Below, in pieces: positions 8,590 through 17,404 of a stretch of 23,876 nt of DNA (its first letter is position 1; every line of letters begins with the position of its first letter). A model generated the notes under the pieces. It had not been told where the DNA came from, made no database searches, and saw only the letters and a program-made list of their open reading frames with translations. Position numbers and translations under genes: made by a program. The DNA comes from CAYMEV01 sp964431655 [NCBI: uncultured bacterium] (GTDB lineage Bacteria; CAYMEV01): the NCBI GenBank assembly GCA_964431655.1, contig CAYSKJ010000032.1, forward strand, positions 1 to 23,876, given 5' to 3'.

Positions 8590-8625
8590 GCAGGAGAGGG
8601 TCATAAAAAAAAGACCCCCTTCTGC
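8590..8625. terminator. Long hairpin after the protease gene, atypical terminator
   Basis: Two 13-base arms (8590-8602 and 8613-8625) pair at all but two positions across a 10-base loop made almost wholly of A on the plus strand (T on the minus strand). The hairpin begins 8 bases after the protease stop. The T-run sits in the loop instead of after the stem, and only CCCTTTTCC follows on the minus strand. It may act as a weak terminator, or as an RNA-stability element between the protease and Wzz-like genes. Confidence 0.5.
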
Positions 8626-8632
8626 TGGATTT

Positions 8633-11600
8633 TCAGTTATACTGCATCCTAATCTTCCATGTCTCTGCCTCTCCGCCGGCGAAAACAGCCTCAAGTATAT
8701 AAAAATACTGCTCTCCCCCGATAATGGTATCAGCATACTGGTAGTCATGGGATTCCGAGAGCCCTCCCTGTGCCGGTATAAGACCGGTGTTAAGCCTGAC
8801 GGGGGCATAGGATATAAAGGGATTTACCTTTTTTGCACGCTGGCGGTACAGGTTCCAGCCAAGAAGCCCCACCTCGGAAAGAGTACCCCATGCAATATTT
8901 GCGGAAGACCCGGAGGCTGATGCAGAGAAATAATCAAGGACAACTCCATCGGGTATATTGCCGGATGTAACAGCAAACTCAATATTCAGGAAATTACTGG
9001 TGGAATTTATGCTTGGAGCACCGCTTCCGGAGGTCCAGTTCAGGGGATCTCCGTTATATGAATCCGAATAGGCATAAATTGCTCTTTTATTAGGAGCATT
9101 CGTCCACAGGCATTTTCCGTATTCGTAAGTCCATGAGGAATTGTTGAAGGACAGGTCAACCATTAAATTATCAGTGCCGTTATATTCAAAAGGCTGACTG
9201 AATACAAAATGCTTCCAGCCTGTCTGGCTTATATTTTCATTTGCCTGGTAGACAATCGTCCAGCCTGTATTTTCAAATACCGCACCGGTATCAAAATTCT
9301 GCTTTGCGGTATGTTTAAGCCTGATAGTCCAGTTATTCAAAGCCATGCCGGGAAGGCCTGCAATATCAATGCTCAGCCCCTCCAGGGTTTTTGAACCGGC
9401 CCCGAACTCACTTGACAGGTATATTATCTGGGTGCGGTTATCATGATAATAGGTATATAGAGGAGCATAATTAATAACAGAAGTTCCATCCCCGATACTG
9501 ATGATATTTTCAGAGGTTATCCGCAGGGTTATGCCGAAGCTCCCGCTCCCCATTAAGCAAGTCCAGTCAAGATTAATGGGTATTTCAGTACCGTGGGGGC
9601 AATTAGCGGATATCTTTATCCGGTAGGGAGTACTGTTCTGGGCTGTCTGCCCGGCCGGTATAGATGGATAACTGCTGTTCTGGCTTATAATTTCAGCATA
9701 TTCCGAAGACGATGAGAGAGTGCCGTTTACATTAAGGGCTGTCTGATTGCCGAGGTTCTTCAGGCTTATATAAATGTCAAAAGTCTCTCCTATATTTGGA
9801 ACGCCATTATTATTGCCGATACTGTCATCAATGAAATGGGAGGCATAAGCAGGGTATGGCCCTTCGATAAGAACCGACGTATGGGCAGTTATGGAGGGGT
9901 CTCCCAAAAAATTGAGGCTGAACTGTATCCAGCGGAAGGAACAGTCTGTTTCAGCCGTACCTGCGAGCTGTGTCTTGGCCTGGTTGAATGCATAGCCTAT
10001 CCGGTGCTGGTAAGTATCCTCCAGGGTATGCCTGAAAATCCAGTCACTGTACTGAAAGGAGGGCCCGTGGTCACTGGGGGTTGTATAGCCGATTCCGTAT
10101 CTGGATGCTCCGATATAAACCACTGACCCGCCGTCAGGGTTCCTTATAAAAGCTTCTCCCAGGCACGGATCCGAGGCTCCGGACACTTCCGGATCAAAGG
10201 CATTGGTAATGCATGCAATTGTTGAGACAATGCCCGGTGTATTGTTGAGTGCCAGGGCACTGGCTGAAGTAAAATCCCCCCCTGATGACATTCCCCATAC
10301 TGTGACATTGCCGTGGGTCGCCATGTGAAACAGGTTCATGCCCTGATTGAAAAGGGCTGAGAGAGTTGCCACGGATACAGCTGTATCGCTGTCATAAAGG
10401 GTATATTTATTATGATTGGGCCAGTAGGGAGCTATGTATTCATTATACATCTTTTCGCTCTTGATCTTGGCATCCCCGCTTGACCACAGGGTAACACCGC
10501 TTAGAAGAAGATTCTCTGCAAACTCAGGGTGATTAATGGAACCGGCATAGGCTTCCACTTTATTGATATAATCCAGAATCTGCTGTTGAGTCCTTACAGA
10601 AATTCTGCCTATTATCACATCGGGGACTATATCAGCATTATCAACCCCCATCTCCCCTACTCTGGAATCGCCGTCGGCATTCCAGTCGAACTGACCGTCA
10701 AAACATGCATAGAAAAGGTCACAGGGTATGGTATTGTCCGATTCACCGGCCCAGTCCAGATAAACATAGGTATTCTGATCAGGGACACTGTAGCTGGAAT
10801 TGTCCCCCCCGTCCCCGATCAGCAGTACATAGGCTATATTGCTTTCCTGGACATGCTGAAATGTGCAGTTTTTTATCTTCAGCTGAATTGTGGAGCCTGG
10901 ATAGGCTGAGTTTATTTCTGAAACTGTTTTTATTATGCTGTTTACCCCTGAGGAAGCCCTGAAGGAAGCATAGGTCTCCGCTGCAGGCTTTAAAGAATCG
11001 GTTGTGATAATGAGCATGTCATAATCCGTCGCCCTGGGTGATAAATCAGTCTTATGCGGATAAAAAGCCTTAATGTCGGCCGGGTTCCTGACCATCTCAC
11101 CAATCAGGCGGTTGAAAATATCATTGCCCGGATAGAAATTACCCGGGGATTCTTCGAAATTATAGTCAATGCTGAAGACAGCATCCTGATACATGAAAAG
11201 CTCGCCGGTCAGGGTATTGTATTCAAAAGGGCAGTAGCTGAAATATAGTATGCTGAAACCCCTTGCCTTTCCGACGGTATTTATTATCAGCCTTTCAGAG
11301 GGATAAATACCCCCTGCTTTATAGGTTTTTTCATTAGGCTTTACGATATGTCCGGCGGGCCGGCTGATAATCTCATAGCCCTGGAATGGGCAGGGCATTA
11401 GCTTTCCCAGAGATAACATCTTTTCCTCACTGACGGAAATCCCGGAAACTGATGAATTTTCCGGGATTAGAACCTTTACCATAAAATAGGGCAGGTCCGG
11501 GTCACCCTCTTTTGCCAGGGAAAAGGCGTTCATATCCCTGTATCTTATCTTTGAGCAGTCATCCAGGGCTGTTATTTCAATTCTGTAGGGATCAAAGGAA

Positions 11601-11689
11601 AGATGGGCATCAATGATGCCCCCGCATGCCATTCCTGAAATGAAAAGCACAAAGGAAACAAATGCCAGCGTTTTGTATAACTTGACCAT
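8633..11689 (-). CDS. Secreted C25-family (gingipain-like) cysteine protease
   Basis: The ATG at 11689 is chosen because an AGGAGG lies 10 bases upstream and it starts a clear signal peptide (VKLYKTLAFVSFVLFISG); the frame stays open 22 codons further. The precursor is 1018 residues. A propeptide-like region of about 210 residues is followed by the caspase-like C25 domain: YDMLIITTDSLKPA, YVLLIGDGGDNS, the catalytic His in FHMATHGN (H459) and the nucleophile in STIACITNAF (C493). Beyond it lie a CARDB/Ig-like domain, a beta-rich domain with many Trp and Asn, and a C-terminal fibronectin-III-like domain (LLGWNLYRQ to YFYILEAVF). The chain ends right after that domain, with no type IX sorting tail recognised. 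Cleavage falls near GMAC; a lipoprotein form is possible but the lipobox is poor. It is probably extracellular or surface-bound. Confidence 0.88.
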   Translation of the reverse strand: MVKLYKTLAFVSFVLFISGMACGGIIDAHLSFDPYRIEITALDDCSKIRYRDMNAFSLAKEGDPDLPYFMVKVLIPENSSVSGISVSEEKMLSLGKLMPCPFQGYEIISRPAGHIVKPNEKTYKAGGIYPSERLIINTVGKARGFSILYFSYCPFEYNTLTGELFMYQDAVFSIDYNFEESPGNFYPGNDIFNRLIGEMVRNPADIKAFYPHKTDLSPRATDYDMLIITTDSLKPAAETYASFRASSGVNSIIKTVSEINSAYPGSTIQLKIKNCTFQHVQESNIAYVLLIGDGGDNSSYSVPDQNTYVYLDWAGESDNTIPCDLFYACFDGQFDWNADGDSRVGEMGVDNADIVPDVIIGRISVRTQQQILDYINKVEAYAGSINHPEFAENLLLSGVTLWSSGDAKIKSEKMYNEYIAPYWPNHNKYTLYDSDTAVSVATLSALFNQGMNLFHMATHGNVTVWGMSSGGDFTSASALALNNTPGIVSTIACITNAFDPEVSGASDPCLGEAFIRNPDGGSVVYIGASRYGIGYTTPSDHGPSFQYSDWIFRHTLEDTYQHRIGYAFNQAKTQLAGTAETDCSFRWIQFSLNFLGDPSITAHTSVLIEGPYPAYASHFIDDSIGNNNGVPNIGETFDIYISLKNLGNQTALNVNGTLSSSSEYAEIISQNSSYPSIPAGQTAQNSTPYRIKISANCPHGTEIPINLDWTCLMGSGSFGITLRITSENIISIGDGTSVINYAPLYTYYHDNRTQIIYLSSEFGAGSKTLEGLSIDIAGLPGMALNNWTIRLKHTAKQNFDTGAVFENTGWTIVYQANENISQTGWKHFVFSQPFEYNGTDNLMVDLSFNNSSWTYEYGKCLWTNAPNKRAIYAYSDSYNGDPLNWTSGSGAPSINSTSNFLNIEFAVTSGNIPDGVVLDYFSASASGSSANIAWGTLSEVGLLGWNLYRQRAKKVNPFISYAPVRLNTGLIPAQGGLSESHDYQYADTIIGGEQYFYILEAVFAGGEAETWKIRMQYN

Positions 11690-11699
11690 TAAATACTGT

Positions 11700-11705
11700 C
11701 CTCCT
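11700..11705 (-). promoter_or_regulatory. Shine-Dalgarno fixing the protease start
   Basis: AGGAGG on the minus strand lies 10 bases before the ATG at 11689, directly upstream of the signal peptide. The earlier in-frame ATG at 11755 has no such site and would add 22 residues in front of the signal peptide. Confidence 0.6.
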
Positions 11706-11832
11706 GTTATTGAATTCCTGGTAAAAAGATAATATCTAAAATAGCGTAATATCAATAAAATAATTTATATATCCCTGATTTAGAAAAATCAGAGAAAAAT
11801 TGCTTATTTTTTTATGGAAATCAGCAGTATTC

Positions 11833-11847
11833 TGCAATATTATTGCA
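11833..11847. promoter_or_regulatory. Perfect 7-1-7 palindrome between divergent genes
   Basis: TGCAATA and TATTGCA flank a single T, 29 bases before the ATG of the DUF2062 gene and 144 bases upstream of the protease start. A dyad of this size in a 186-bp divergent spacer suits a dimeric repressor or activator site. The spacer is AT-rich, so chance is possible. No convincing -35/-10 pair was found by eye on either strand. Confidence 0.35.
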
Positions 11848-11875
11848 TAGATTATAAGCATAACTGATAAAACAT

Positions 11876-12457
11876 ATGAAACTTAAGCTTAGCAGGTTCC
11901 TTAAGGAAAAGGTATTTAACAGGATAATTGAGACCAGGAGGCTTCTCAGGCGTTCGAAATACACCAGGATATTCGGCAAAACCATATTCCACCATGACCT
12001 GTGGCATCTTTCTCTAAGAAGCGTGACCCTGGCTGCCGGGGTGGGGACATTCATCGCTTTCACGCCTACCTATGGAGTCCAGGTGATGCTTTCCATAATT
12101 GCAGCCCTTATGCTCAGGATTAACCTTCCTGTTACCATACTCATGTGCATGGCGACCAACCCCGTAACCATACCCTTTGTATATTACTATCAGGCAAAGA
12201 TAGGCCTTGCAGTTCTGGGCGCCGAGGCTGATATAAAACTGACCACCATACGTAATCTGCCCGATGTTATAAGGTTTTTCTTGCGATATACGGTGCCCCT
12301 GTGGATTGGCTCTTTTATAACTGCATTGGTCCTGGGCCTTATCAGCTACCTGTCCACTTATGTTCTCTACAATTTTCTGTCTGAAACACTGCCTCATCAT
12401 AAGCCCCATGTAAAAAACAGAGAAAATATTTTTATTGATAAGCTTGATGATTTATAA
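11876..12457 (+). CDS. DUF2062 family membrane protein
   Basis: A 193-residue protein with the DUF2062 pattern. A basic N-terminal stretch of about 35 residues is followed by a segment reading LRSVTLAAGVGTFIAFTPTYG and then by helices with the conserved CMATNPVTIPFVYYY. Further hydrophobic helices fill the second half, and a charged tail ends the protein. The family is widespread and lacks a proven biochemical role; some members occur near glycosyltransferase and lipid genes. The start has no strong ribosome site (only AT-rich sequence before the ATG), but no better start keeps the conserved basic region. It is divergent from the protease gene and is followed after 22 bp by tRNA-Arg. Confidence 0.82.
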   Translation: MKLKLSRFLKEKVFNRIIETRRLLRRSKYTRIFGKTIFHHDLWHLSLRSVTLAAGVGTFIAFTPTYGVQVMLSIIAALMLRINLPVTILMCMATNPVTIPFVYYYQAKIGLAVLGAEADIKLTTIRNLPDVIRFFLRYTVPLWIGSFITALVLGLISYLSTYVLYNFLSETLPHHKPHVKNRENIFIDKLDDL

Positions 12458-12479
12458 TAAGGATAAAGACTTGGGGTCT

Positions 12480-12553
12480 GCTCCTGTGGCTCAACTGGAT
12501 AGAGCACCTGGCTTCGGACCAGGGGGTTGGGGGTTCGAGCCCTCCCGGGAGCA
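12480..12553 (+). tRNA. tRNA-Arg (anticodon TCG)
   Basis: A full cloverleaf of 74 bases can be drawn. The acceptor stem GCTCCTG pairs with CGGGAGC (one G-T pair) before discriminator A. The D-stem is GCTC/GAGC. The anticodon stem CCTGG/CCAGG holds the loop CTTCGGA, with TCG at 12514-12516. The T-stem GGGGG/CCTCC holds the loop TTCGAGC. CCA is not encoded. It reads CGA arginine codons, which look rarer than AGG/AGA in these genes. It lies 22 bp after the DUF2062 gene and 8 bp before the permease ATG, so all three may share a transcript. Confidence 0.95.
12547..12551 (+). promoter_or_regulatory. Possible ribosome site inside the tRNA acceptor stem
   Basis: GGGAG in the 3' acceptor strand of tRNA-Arg lies 10 bases before the permease ATG at 12562. 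No other Shine-Dalgarno-like sequence fits in the 8-base gap after the tRNA. If used, tRNA folding or 3' processing would compete with translation of the permease. Confidence 0.35.
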
Positions 12554-12561
12554 TTATTTAT

Positions 12562-14397
12562 ATGAAACTTAAAAAAGAACTCCTGTTGATTGATGTTTTT
12601 TGTATAGCAACCGGAGCAATGATCAGCTCAGGCATTTTCATCCTGCCGGGACTGGCTTTTACACGCGTTGGGCCTTCACTGTTCGTCTCCTATATTATTG
12701 CCGGCTTCTTTGCCCTTACGGGTCTGCTGAGCTCGGCTGAGCTGGCTACTGCTCTGCCGAAGGCAGGGGGGAATTATTTTTTCATAACAAGGGGCCTGGG
12801 TCCCGCCATAGGCACCATAGACGGCCTTCTAAGCTGGTTTTCACTCTCTCTTAAGAGTTCCTTCGCCCTGGTGGGTATGGCTGCCTTTACAAGGCTTATT
12901 ATTCCCGGTTACAATATACAGACCATTTCAGTAGCTCTCTGTATATTCTTTGTTTTATTAAATATCCTCGGAATAAAAGAAGCAGGAAGATTTCAGGTAT
13001 TCCTTGTTATAAGCCTCATTGCCCTTATTATATTATTCGTAATCAGGGGAATCACAGAGGTCCAGATAGAAAACCTGACGCCCTTTTATCCTTACGGCCT
13101 TGAATCAGTTATAGCGACAGCCGGTTTTGTATTTGTATCTTATGGCGGGCTCCTCCACGTAGTTTCCGTTGCTGAAGAGATTAAAAACCCTAATAAGGTT
13201 ATCCCCCTGGGCATGCTGCTTTCACTTTTTGCAGTAATTCTGTTTTATGGATTCATGGTCTTTGTCACCGTAGGAGTAACCCCTGCAGAAATACTGAAAG
13301 ACAACCCGACACCCATTTCTGCTGCAGCCTCTTTCTTTATGGGCAGTTTCGGCAGGGTTGCGCTGAGCATTGCAGCTATACTTGCATTTGTTTCCACAGC
13401 CAATGCAGGCATAATGTCAGCCTCAAGATACCCCATGGCGCTTAGCAGGGATTATCTCCTGCCGGGAATTTTTTCCAGAATCAATAAAAGATTCAAAACG
13501 CCTCACACTGCAATAATAGCCACAGGCTCCTTTATGATAATGTCGCTGTTTCTCAAGCTGGATATGCTGGTAAAATCAGCATCAATTGTTCTTATACTTT
13601 CCTATATTTTTGCAAATTTATGCGTCATAATCCTGCGGGAAAGCCGACTGAGAAACTATCAGCCTGCTTTTCGGTCACCCCTTTATCCCTGGGTGCAGAT
13701 CTGCGGGATAATCGGTTTCAGCATTCTTTTGTTTGAGATGGGGAGGAACTCAATCTATATCGCCATTCTTCTTGTTATGGGAGGCCTTCTGGTTTATTTT
13801 CTCTACGGAAGGTTCAGGTCTATAAAGGAGTCAGCCTTCCTGCACCTTATCGCAAGGATAACAGCCAGGGAGTTTGTCACAAGGCATCTTGAAAGAGAAT
13901 TTAAGGAAATTATAAGGGAAAGGGACTCCATTATCCAGGACAGGTTTGACAGCATAATTGAGAACTCCCTGATATATGACCTGAAAGGTCCTATTGAAAT
14001 TGATGAATTCTTTACATTTGCATCCGAAAAGATGTCTGAAAGGATAAACCTCACTGAACAAGAAATACACAGCCTGCTTGTAGAAAGGGAGAATGAAAGC
14101 ACTACAGCCCTGACCAGGAGCCTTGCCATACCCCATATAGTAATTGATGGTGAGAATATCTTTGATATTTTTCTTTTCCGGTGCAGTGATGGAATAATCT
14201 TTTCAGAAAATAAAAGAATCAGTACGGTTTTTGTAATAATCGGATCAAAGGATGAGAGAAACTTTCACCTGAGAGCCCTTTCAGCAATAGCACAGATAGT
14301 CCAGGACCCGTATTTTGAAGAGAAATGGCTTTCAGCAAAAAACATTGAGGATATCAGGGACCTGATACTCCTGAGCAACAGACAGAGGTTCCATTAG
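12562..14397 (+). CDS. APC-superfamily permease fused to a PTS EIIA-like domain
   Basis: This 611-residue protein has about 12 transmembrane helices over residues 1-420, starting with the APC signature around GAMISSGIFILPG (18-30). A charged linker (about 430-470) rich in ERD/EF residues follows, then a domain of the fructose/mannitol EIIA type: ERENESTTALTRSLAIPH, whose His (H525) aligns with the phosphorylated His of PTS EIIA. The permease half should move an amino acid or related amine across the inner membrane. The cytoplasmic tail may let phosphoryl-transfer status or a bound ligand control transport. Fusions of this form are known in several anaerobic lineages, but the substrate is not established. 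The stop overlaps that of the convergent HD-GYP gene. Confidence 0.87.
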   Translation: MKLKKELLLIDVFCIATGAMISSGIFILPGLAFTRVGPSLFVSYIIAGFFALTGLLSSAELATALPKAGGNYFFITRGLGPAIGTIDGLLSWFSLSLKSSFALVGMAAFTRLIIPGYNIQTISVALCIFFVLLNILGIKEAGRFQVFLVISLIALIILFVIRGITEVQIENLTPFYPYGLESVIATAGFVFVSYGGLLHVVSVAEEIKNPNKVIPLGMLLSLFAVILFYGFMVFVTVGVTPAEILKDNPTPISAAASFFMGSFGRVALSIAAILAFVSTANAGIMSASRYPMALSRDYLLPGIFSRINKRFKTPHTAIIATGSFMIMSLFLKLDMLVKSASIVLILSYIFANLCVIILRESRLRNYQPAFRSPLYPWVQICGIIGFSILLFEMGRNSIYIAILLVMGGLLVYFLYGRFRSIKESAFLHLIARITAREFVTRHLEREFKEIIRERDSIIQDRFDSIIENSLIYDLKGPIEIDEFFTFASEKMSERINLTEQEIHSLLVERENESTTALTRSLAIPHIVIDGENIFDIFLFRCSDGIIFSENKRISTVFVIIGSKDERNFHLRALSAIAQIVQDPYFEEKWLSAKNIEDIRDLILLSNRQRFH

Positions 14398-15566
14398 ATC
14401 TGATCATAGGGATATTTTTCCTTTACAGACCTTATTATATCATGGATTGACAGAAATATGTCCACCAGTTCAGGGTCAAACTGCTTTCCCTTCTGTCCCA
14501 TGATATACTCAAATACATCCTCCTCGCTCCAGGAATCCTTATAAGACCTCCGGGAAAGCAGGGCATCGTATACATCCGCTATTGCAACAATTCTTCCCAT
14601 CAGGGGTATGTCCTTCCCCTTCTTTGCCCCGGGGTATCCTGTGCCATCCCATTTTTCATGATGATTGAGGGCAATCTCGGCAGACATCTCATCCCAGTCA
14701 GAGGTACAGCTGGAAAACAGCATATGGCCATATTTTGTATGCAGCTTCATCTGTTCAAATTCACTGCTGTCCAATCTGTCATTTTTTTTCAGAATATGGT
14801 CAGGTATTCCAACTTTTCCTACATCATGCAGCATGGCGGCAATTCTCAGTATATCACAGCTGTGTTTGATGTCCTCAGGATTGATATTTTTAACCTCTCC
14901 CCACCTTTTATATATCTCTATGCTGTATGCCGCAACCCTGTGAACATGCATGCCTGTTTCCTTGGGGTCTCTGAACTCAGACATCCTGACCATCCGCAGA
15001 ACCAGTTCCCGGGTCATTTTGGCTTTTTCAATGGAGGCCGCGGCATTGGTTATAAAAGGGTTAAGCATCAGCCTGTCGTTTTCAGTAAAAGCTGCAACCT
15101 TCCCTTCCCTGTCTTTTTTATTAATCAGCTGGAGAACACCTATCATGTCATCTCTTCCTGTTATGATGGGTATGGTAAGCACCGAAACAGTCCTGTAGGA
15201 GTATTTGACATCAAAGGATTTGTCATGGAAACAGGGCAGTTCAGGGCATATATCATAGACATTGTCTATTATCAGGTATTTTTTTGTTTTGGCGCAGTAG
15301 CCTGTGATGGATCTTTCATCAATGTCTATTCTCTCATTCTTGTAATAGGTTTTACTCGGTTCTCTTTTTATTGAATCATTCTGGACATAGCTGAACTCAA
15401 GCTTATTGCCTGCAACCAGGTAAATAGAGCCCGCATCGGCATTTACAAGCCTCCTGGATTCATATAGTATCCGTTCCAGCAGGATATCAATGTCTTTAAT
15501 ATGGTTTATCTTTTCTGTAAGGTCGAAAATATCCTTCAGTTTCTCTTCTATCTGAAGCACAGGCAT
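14394..15566 (-). CDS. GAF-domain HD-GYP phosphodiesterase/sensor
   Basis: A 390-residue soluble protein. Residues about 25-182 form a GAF domain, and a helical linker leads to an HD-GYP domain. The HD pair lies in MLHDVGKVG (245-253), the GYP signature in HHEKWDGTGYP (302-312), and a further metal or fold motif in IADVYDAL (329-336). All key residues are present, so it should hydrolyse cyclic di-GMP or a related dinucleotide, with the GAF domain sensing a small ligand or redox state. It begins 16 bp after the cysN stop on the same strand, which suggests co-transcription with the sulfate-activation genes. AAGGGG lies just before the ATG, rather close. Its stop codon overlaps that of the convergent permease gene. 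Confidence 0.9.
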   Translation of the reverse strand: MPVLQIEEKLKDIFDLTEKINHIKDIDILLERILYESRRLVNADAGSIYLVAGNKLEFSYVQNDSIKREPSKTYYKNERIDIDERSITGYCAKTKKYLIIDNVYDICPELPCFHDKSFDVKYSYRTVSVLTIPIITGRDDMIGVLQLINKKDREGKVAAFTENDRLMLNPFITNAAASIEKAKMTRELVLRMVRMSEFRDPKETGMHVHRVAAYSIEIYKRWGEVKNINPEDIKHSCDILRIAAMLHDVGKVGIPDHILKKNDRLDSSEFEQMKLHTKYGHMLFSSCTSDWDEMSAEIALNHHEKWDGTGYPGAKKGKDIPLMGRIVAIADVYDALLSRRSYKDSWSEEDVFEYIMGQKGKQFDPELVDIFLSIHDIIRSVKEKYPYDQI

Positions 15567-15582
15567 TCCCCTTGTTTAATCA

Positions 15583-17391
15583 CTACCAGGGCTTATAAAT
15601 AATACCCCTGTCCACCAGCATTTCCTTGATAAGCATGACATTGTCCTCTGAATCCTTCGGACCTTCAATCTTAAGGTCATAAAGTATATTGGTGGTAACT
15701 TCTTCTCCGACCCATACGGTCTGTATCATATCCGGATTCACCGTTATCTTTATAATCTCCAGATCTTCCTGGGTCAGCTCCACAGCGGTCACAATAAGTA
15801 TGATACCTGAATCCAGCATAAGGTGGGCTACCTCTGAAAGTCTTCTTATATGCTCCTGTCTGTTATTGCTGGAGCCCTTTATGTCTGCATCCACACCGTA
15901 AAGGATGTTCCCTATACCGAGGAAATAGACTATCTTTCCCTCATTGAAAAGCCTTGCCTCCAGGTCTTTGGCAATCTTTTTCTTTCCTGCATCCTTATTT
16001 CCGGTAACAAGTATCAGGGTAGCCTTCTGATTATACCTTTCAGCCCTTTGTTCATAGGTTATCCTGCTTTTTTCCCACTTGTAGTTCCTGAGCATTACCT
16101 TTTCCCTGAGCCAGTTCTGCTTGTCATCCATTGCTTCAGTTATGATACCTCCGCCGCAAATCTGGTAATTGTCCACAAGCACGAATCTGCTGGTGGCCCT
16201 GTTCTTTTCATGTTCATCAAAGGCGACGGCTTTGCTCAGCTTAATAATGCACTCGGCAACATCATGCCGGTTTATGACCCTCTTATTTTCTTCATAGGAA
16301 AGGTCTGATGCATCCACAACCTTGAGTATATCCTCTATCTTTGCCTTTACCCTGGAGGTGCAGAGTTTGAAGAGGTATTCTTTTCCGGTTACGAGAGGAT
16401 TCCTGCTTAACCAGAAAAGGCTTGCCTTAAACCTGGATGATATTTTAGGTTTTTCTTCCAGGGAATTGACAGCAATCTCTCCCCTGGAGACATAAATCTG
16501 CTCTTCCAGGGTAAATCCGGTTGATTTGCCTGAAACAGCGCTTTTTAGAGGTGCTGTATTGAAAGATTCTATCGTTGAGATCCTGCTTTTTTTACCCGAG
16601 GGATAGAATATTACATTGTCCCCGGCTGAAATTTTCCCGCTCTCCACAGATCCTGCAATAATTCTCCTGTTGTCATTATGCCTGGTGAACTTGTATATAT
16701 CCTGCACCGGCATCCTGAAGGGCTTGTTTAGATCCACGTTCTCGGTTTTAAGCCTGTCCAGCATCTGTAAAACGGTTTTTCCCCTGTACCAGGGCGTATT
16801 TTCCGACAGACCTGCTATATTATCGCCTTCTCTTCCGCTTACTGGAATAAAGCATACCGGGTCTATGTCAATATCTTTCAGAAATAGCCTGTAATTTTTC
16901 TCAATGCTGTCATAGGTGTCCCTGTCATACCTGATAAGATCCATCTTGTTTATAAGGACCACAATCTGCCTGATCCCGAGCATTGACAGCATGTAACCGT
17001 GTCTCTTTGAATTCTCTTTTATGCCCTCTTGTGCATCAATCACCAGGAGTGCTGATTCAGCCCTGGAAGCCCCTGATACCATATTCTTCAGAAATTCAAT
17101 ATGGCCGGGAGCATCAATTATTATATAATTTCTCTTTTTTGTACGGAAAAAGACCCGGGCAGAATCAATTGTTATGCCTTGAGCCTGTTCATCTTTCAAG
17201 GCATCAAGCAAAAAGGCATATTCAAACGGCCTGGAATTGTTTTTGCAATATTGCTTTATGGACTCAAGCTTACCCTGGGGAAGGCTCCCGGTATCAGCCA
17301 GCAGTCTTCCTATGACCGTACTCTTGCCGTGGTCCACGTGGCCCGCAATTACTATGTTCATCTGTTCTTTTTTTTCTATGCTACTGTCCAT
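15583..17391 (-). CDS. cysN: Sulfate adenylyltransferase subunit 1 with degenerate APS-kinase tail
   Basis: A 602-residue fusion. Residues 10-415 are a CysN-type GTPase with G1 GHVDHGKST (17-25), DAPGH (93-97), NKMD (148-151) and SGREGD (185-190), followed by two beta-barrel domains. This subunit couples GTP hydrolysis to adenylylation of sulfate by CysD. Residues about 455-602 resemble APS kinase (CysC): the strand [17 protein letters not shown] stands where the P-loop should be, and [11 protein letters not shown] matches the kinase core. However, the Walker A Ser/Thr is a Lys (GNKDAGKK, 464-471), and the usual DGDN motif reads LGIGN (491-495). The tail may therefore not phosphorylate APS. 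The cysD stop is 13 bp upstream. Confidence 0.88.
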   Translation of the reverse strand: MDSSIEKKEQMNIVIAGHVDHGKSTVIGRLLADTGSLPQGKLESIKQYCKNNSRPFEYAFLLDALKDEQAQGITIDSARVFFRTKKRNYIIIDAPGHIEFLKNMVSGASRAESALLVIDAQEGIKENSKRHGYMLSMLGIRQIVVLINKMDLIRYDRDTYDSIEKNYRLFLKDIDIDPVCFIPVSGREGDNIAGLSENTPWYRGKTVLQMLDRLKTENVDLNKPFRMPVQDIYKFTRHNDNRRIIAGSVESGKISAGDNVIFYPSGKKSRISTIESFNTAPLKSAVSGKSTGFTLEEQIYVSRGEIAVNSLEEKPKISSRFKASLFWLSRNPLVTGKEYLFKLCTSRVKAKIEDILKVVDASDLSYEENKRVINRHDVAECIIKLSKAVAFDEHEKNRATSRFVLVDNYQICGGGIITEAMDDKQNWLREKVMLRNYKWEKSRITYEQRAERYNQKATLILVTGNKDAGKKKIAKDLEARLFNEGKIVYFLGIGNILYGVDADIKGSSNNRQEHIRRLSEVAHLMLDSGIILIVTAVELTQEDLEIIKITVNPDMIQTVWVGEEVTTNILYDLKIEGPKDSEDNVMLIKEMLVDRGIIYKPW

Positions 17392-17404
17392 ATAACCTGC
17401 CTTT

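Noticed and set aside
8633-11755. Longer protease start at 11755
   Set aside because: The extra 22 residues precede a complete signal peptide and lack a ribosome site, while AGGAGG serves the ATG at 11689.
12480-12553. tRNA-Arg as an integration site for a mobile element
   Set aside because: No integrase, phage or plasmid gene and no repeated tRNA end was seen on either side; neighbours are ordinary chromosomal genes.
14658-15374. 238-codon open frame on the plus strand
   Set aside because: It lies wholly opposite the HD-GYP gene, whose motifs are intact. The translated product shows no family pattern and is rich in His, Phe and Cys, as expected of an antisense shadow.
15850-16308. 152-codon open frame on the plus strand
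   Set aside because: It is antisense to the cysN tail. The minus-strand protein is clearly homologous to known families, the plus-strand one is not.
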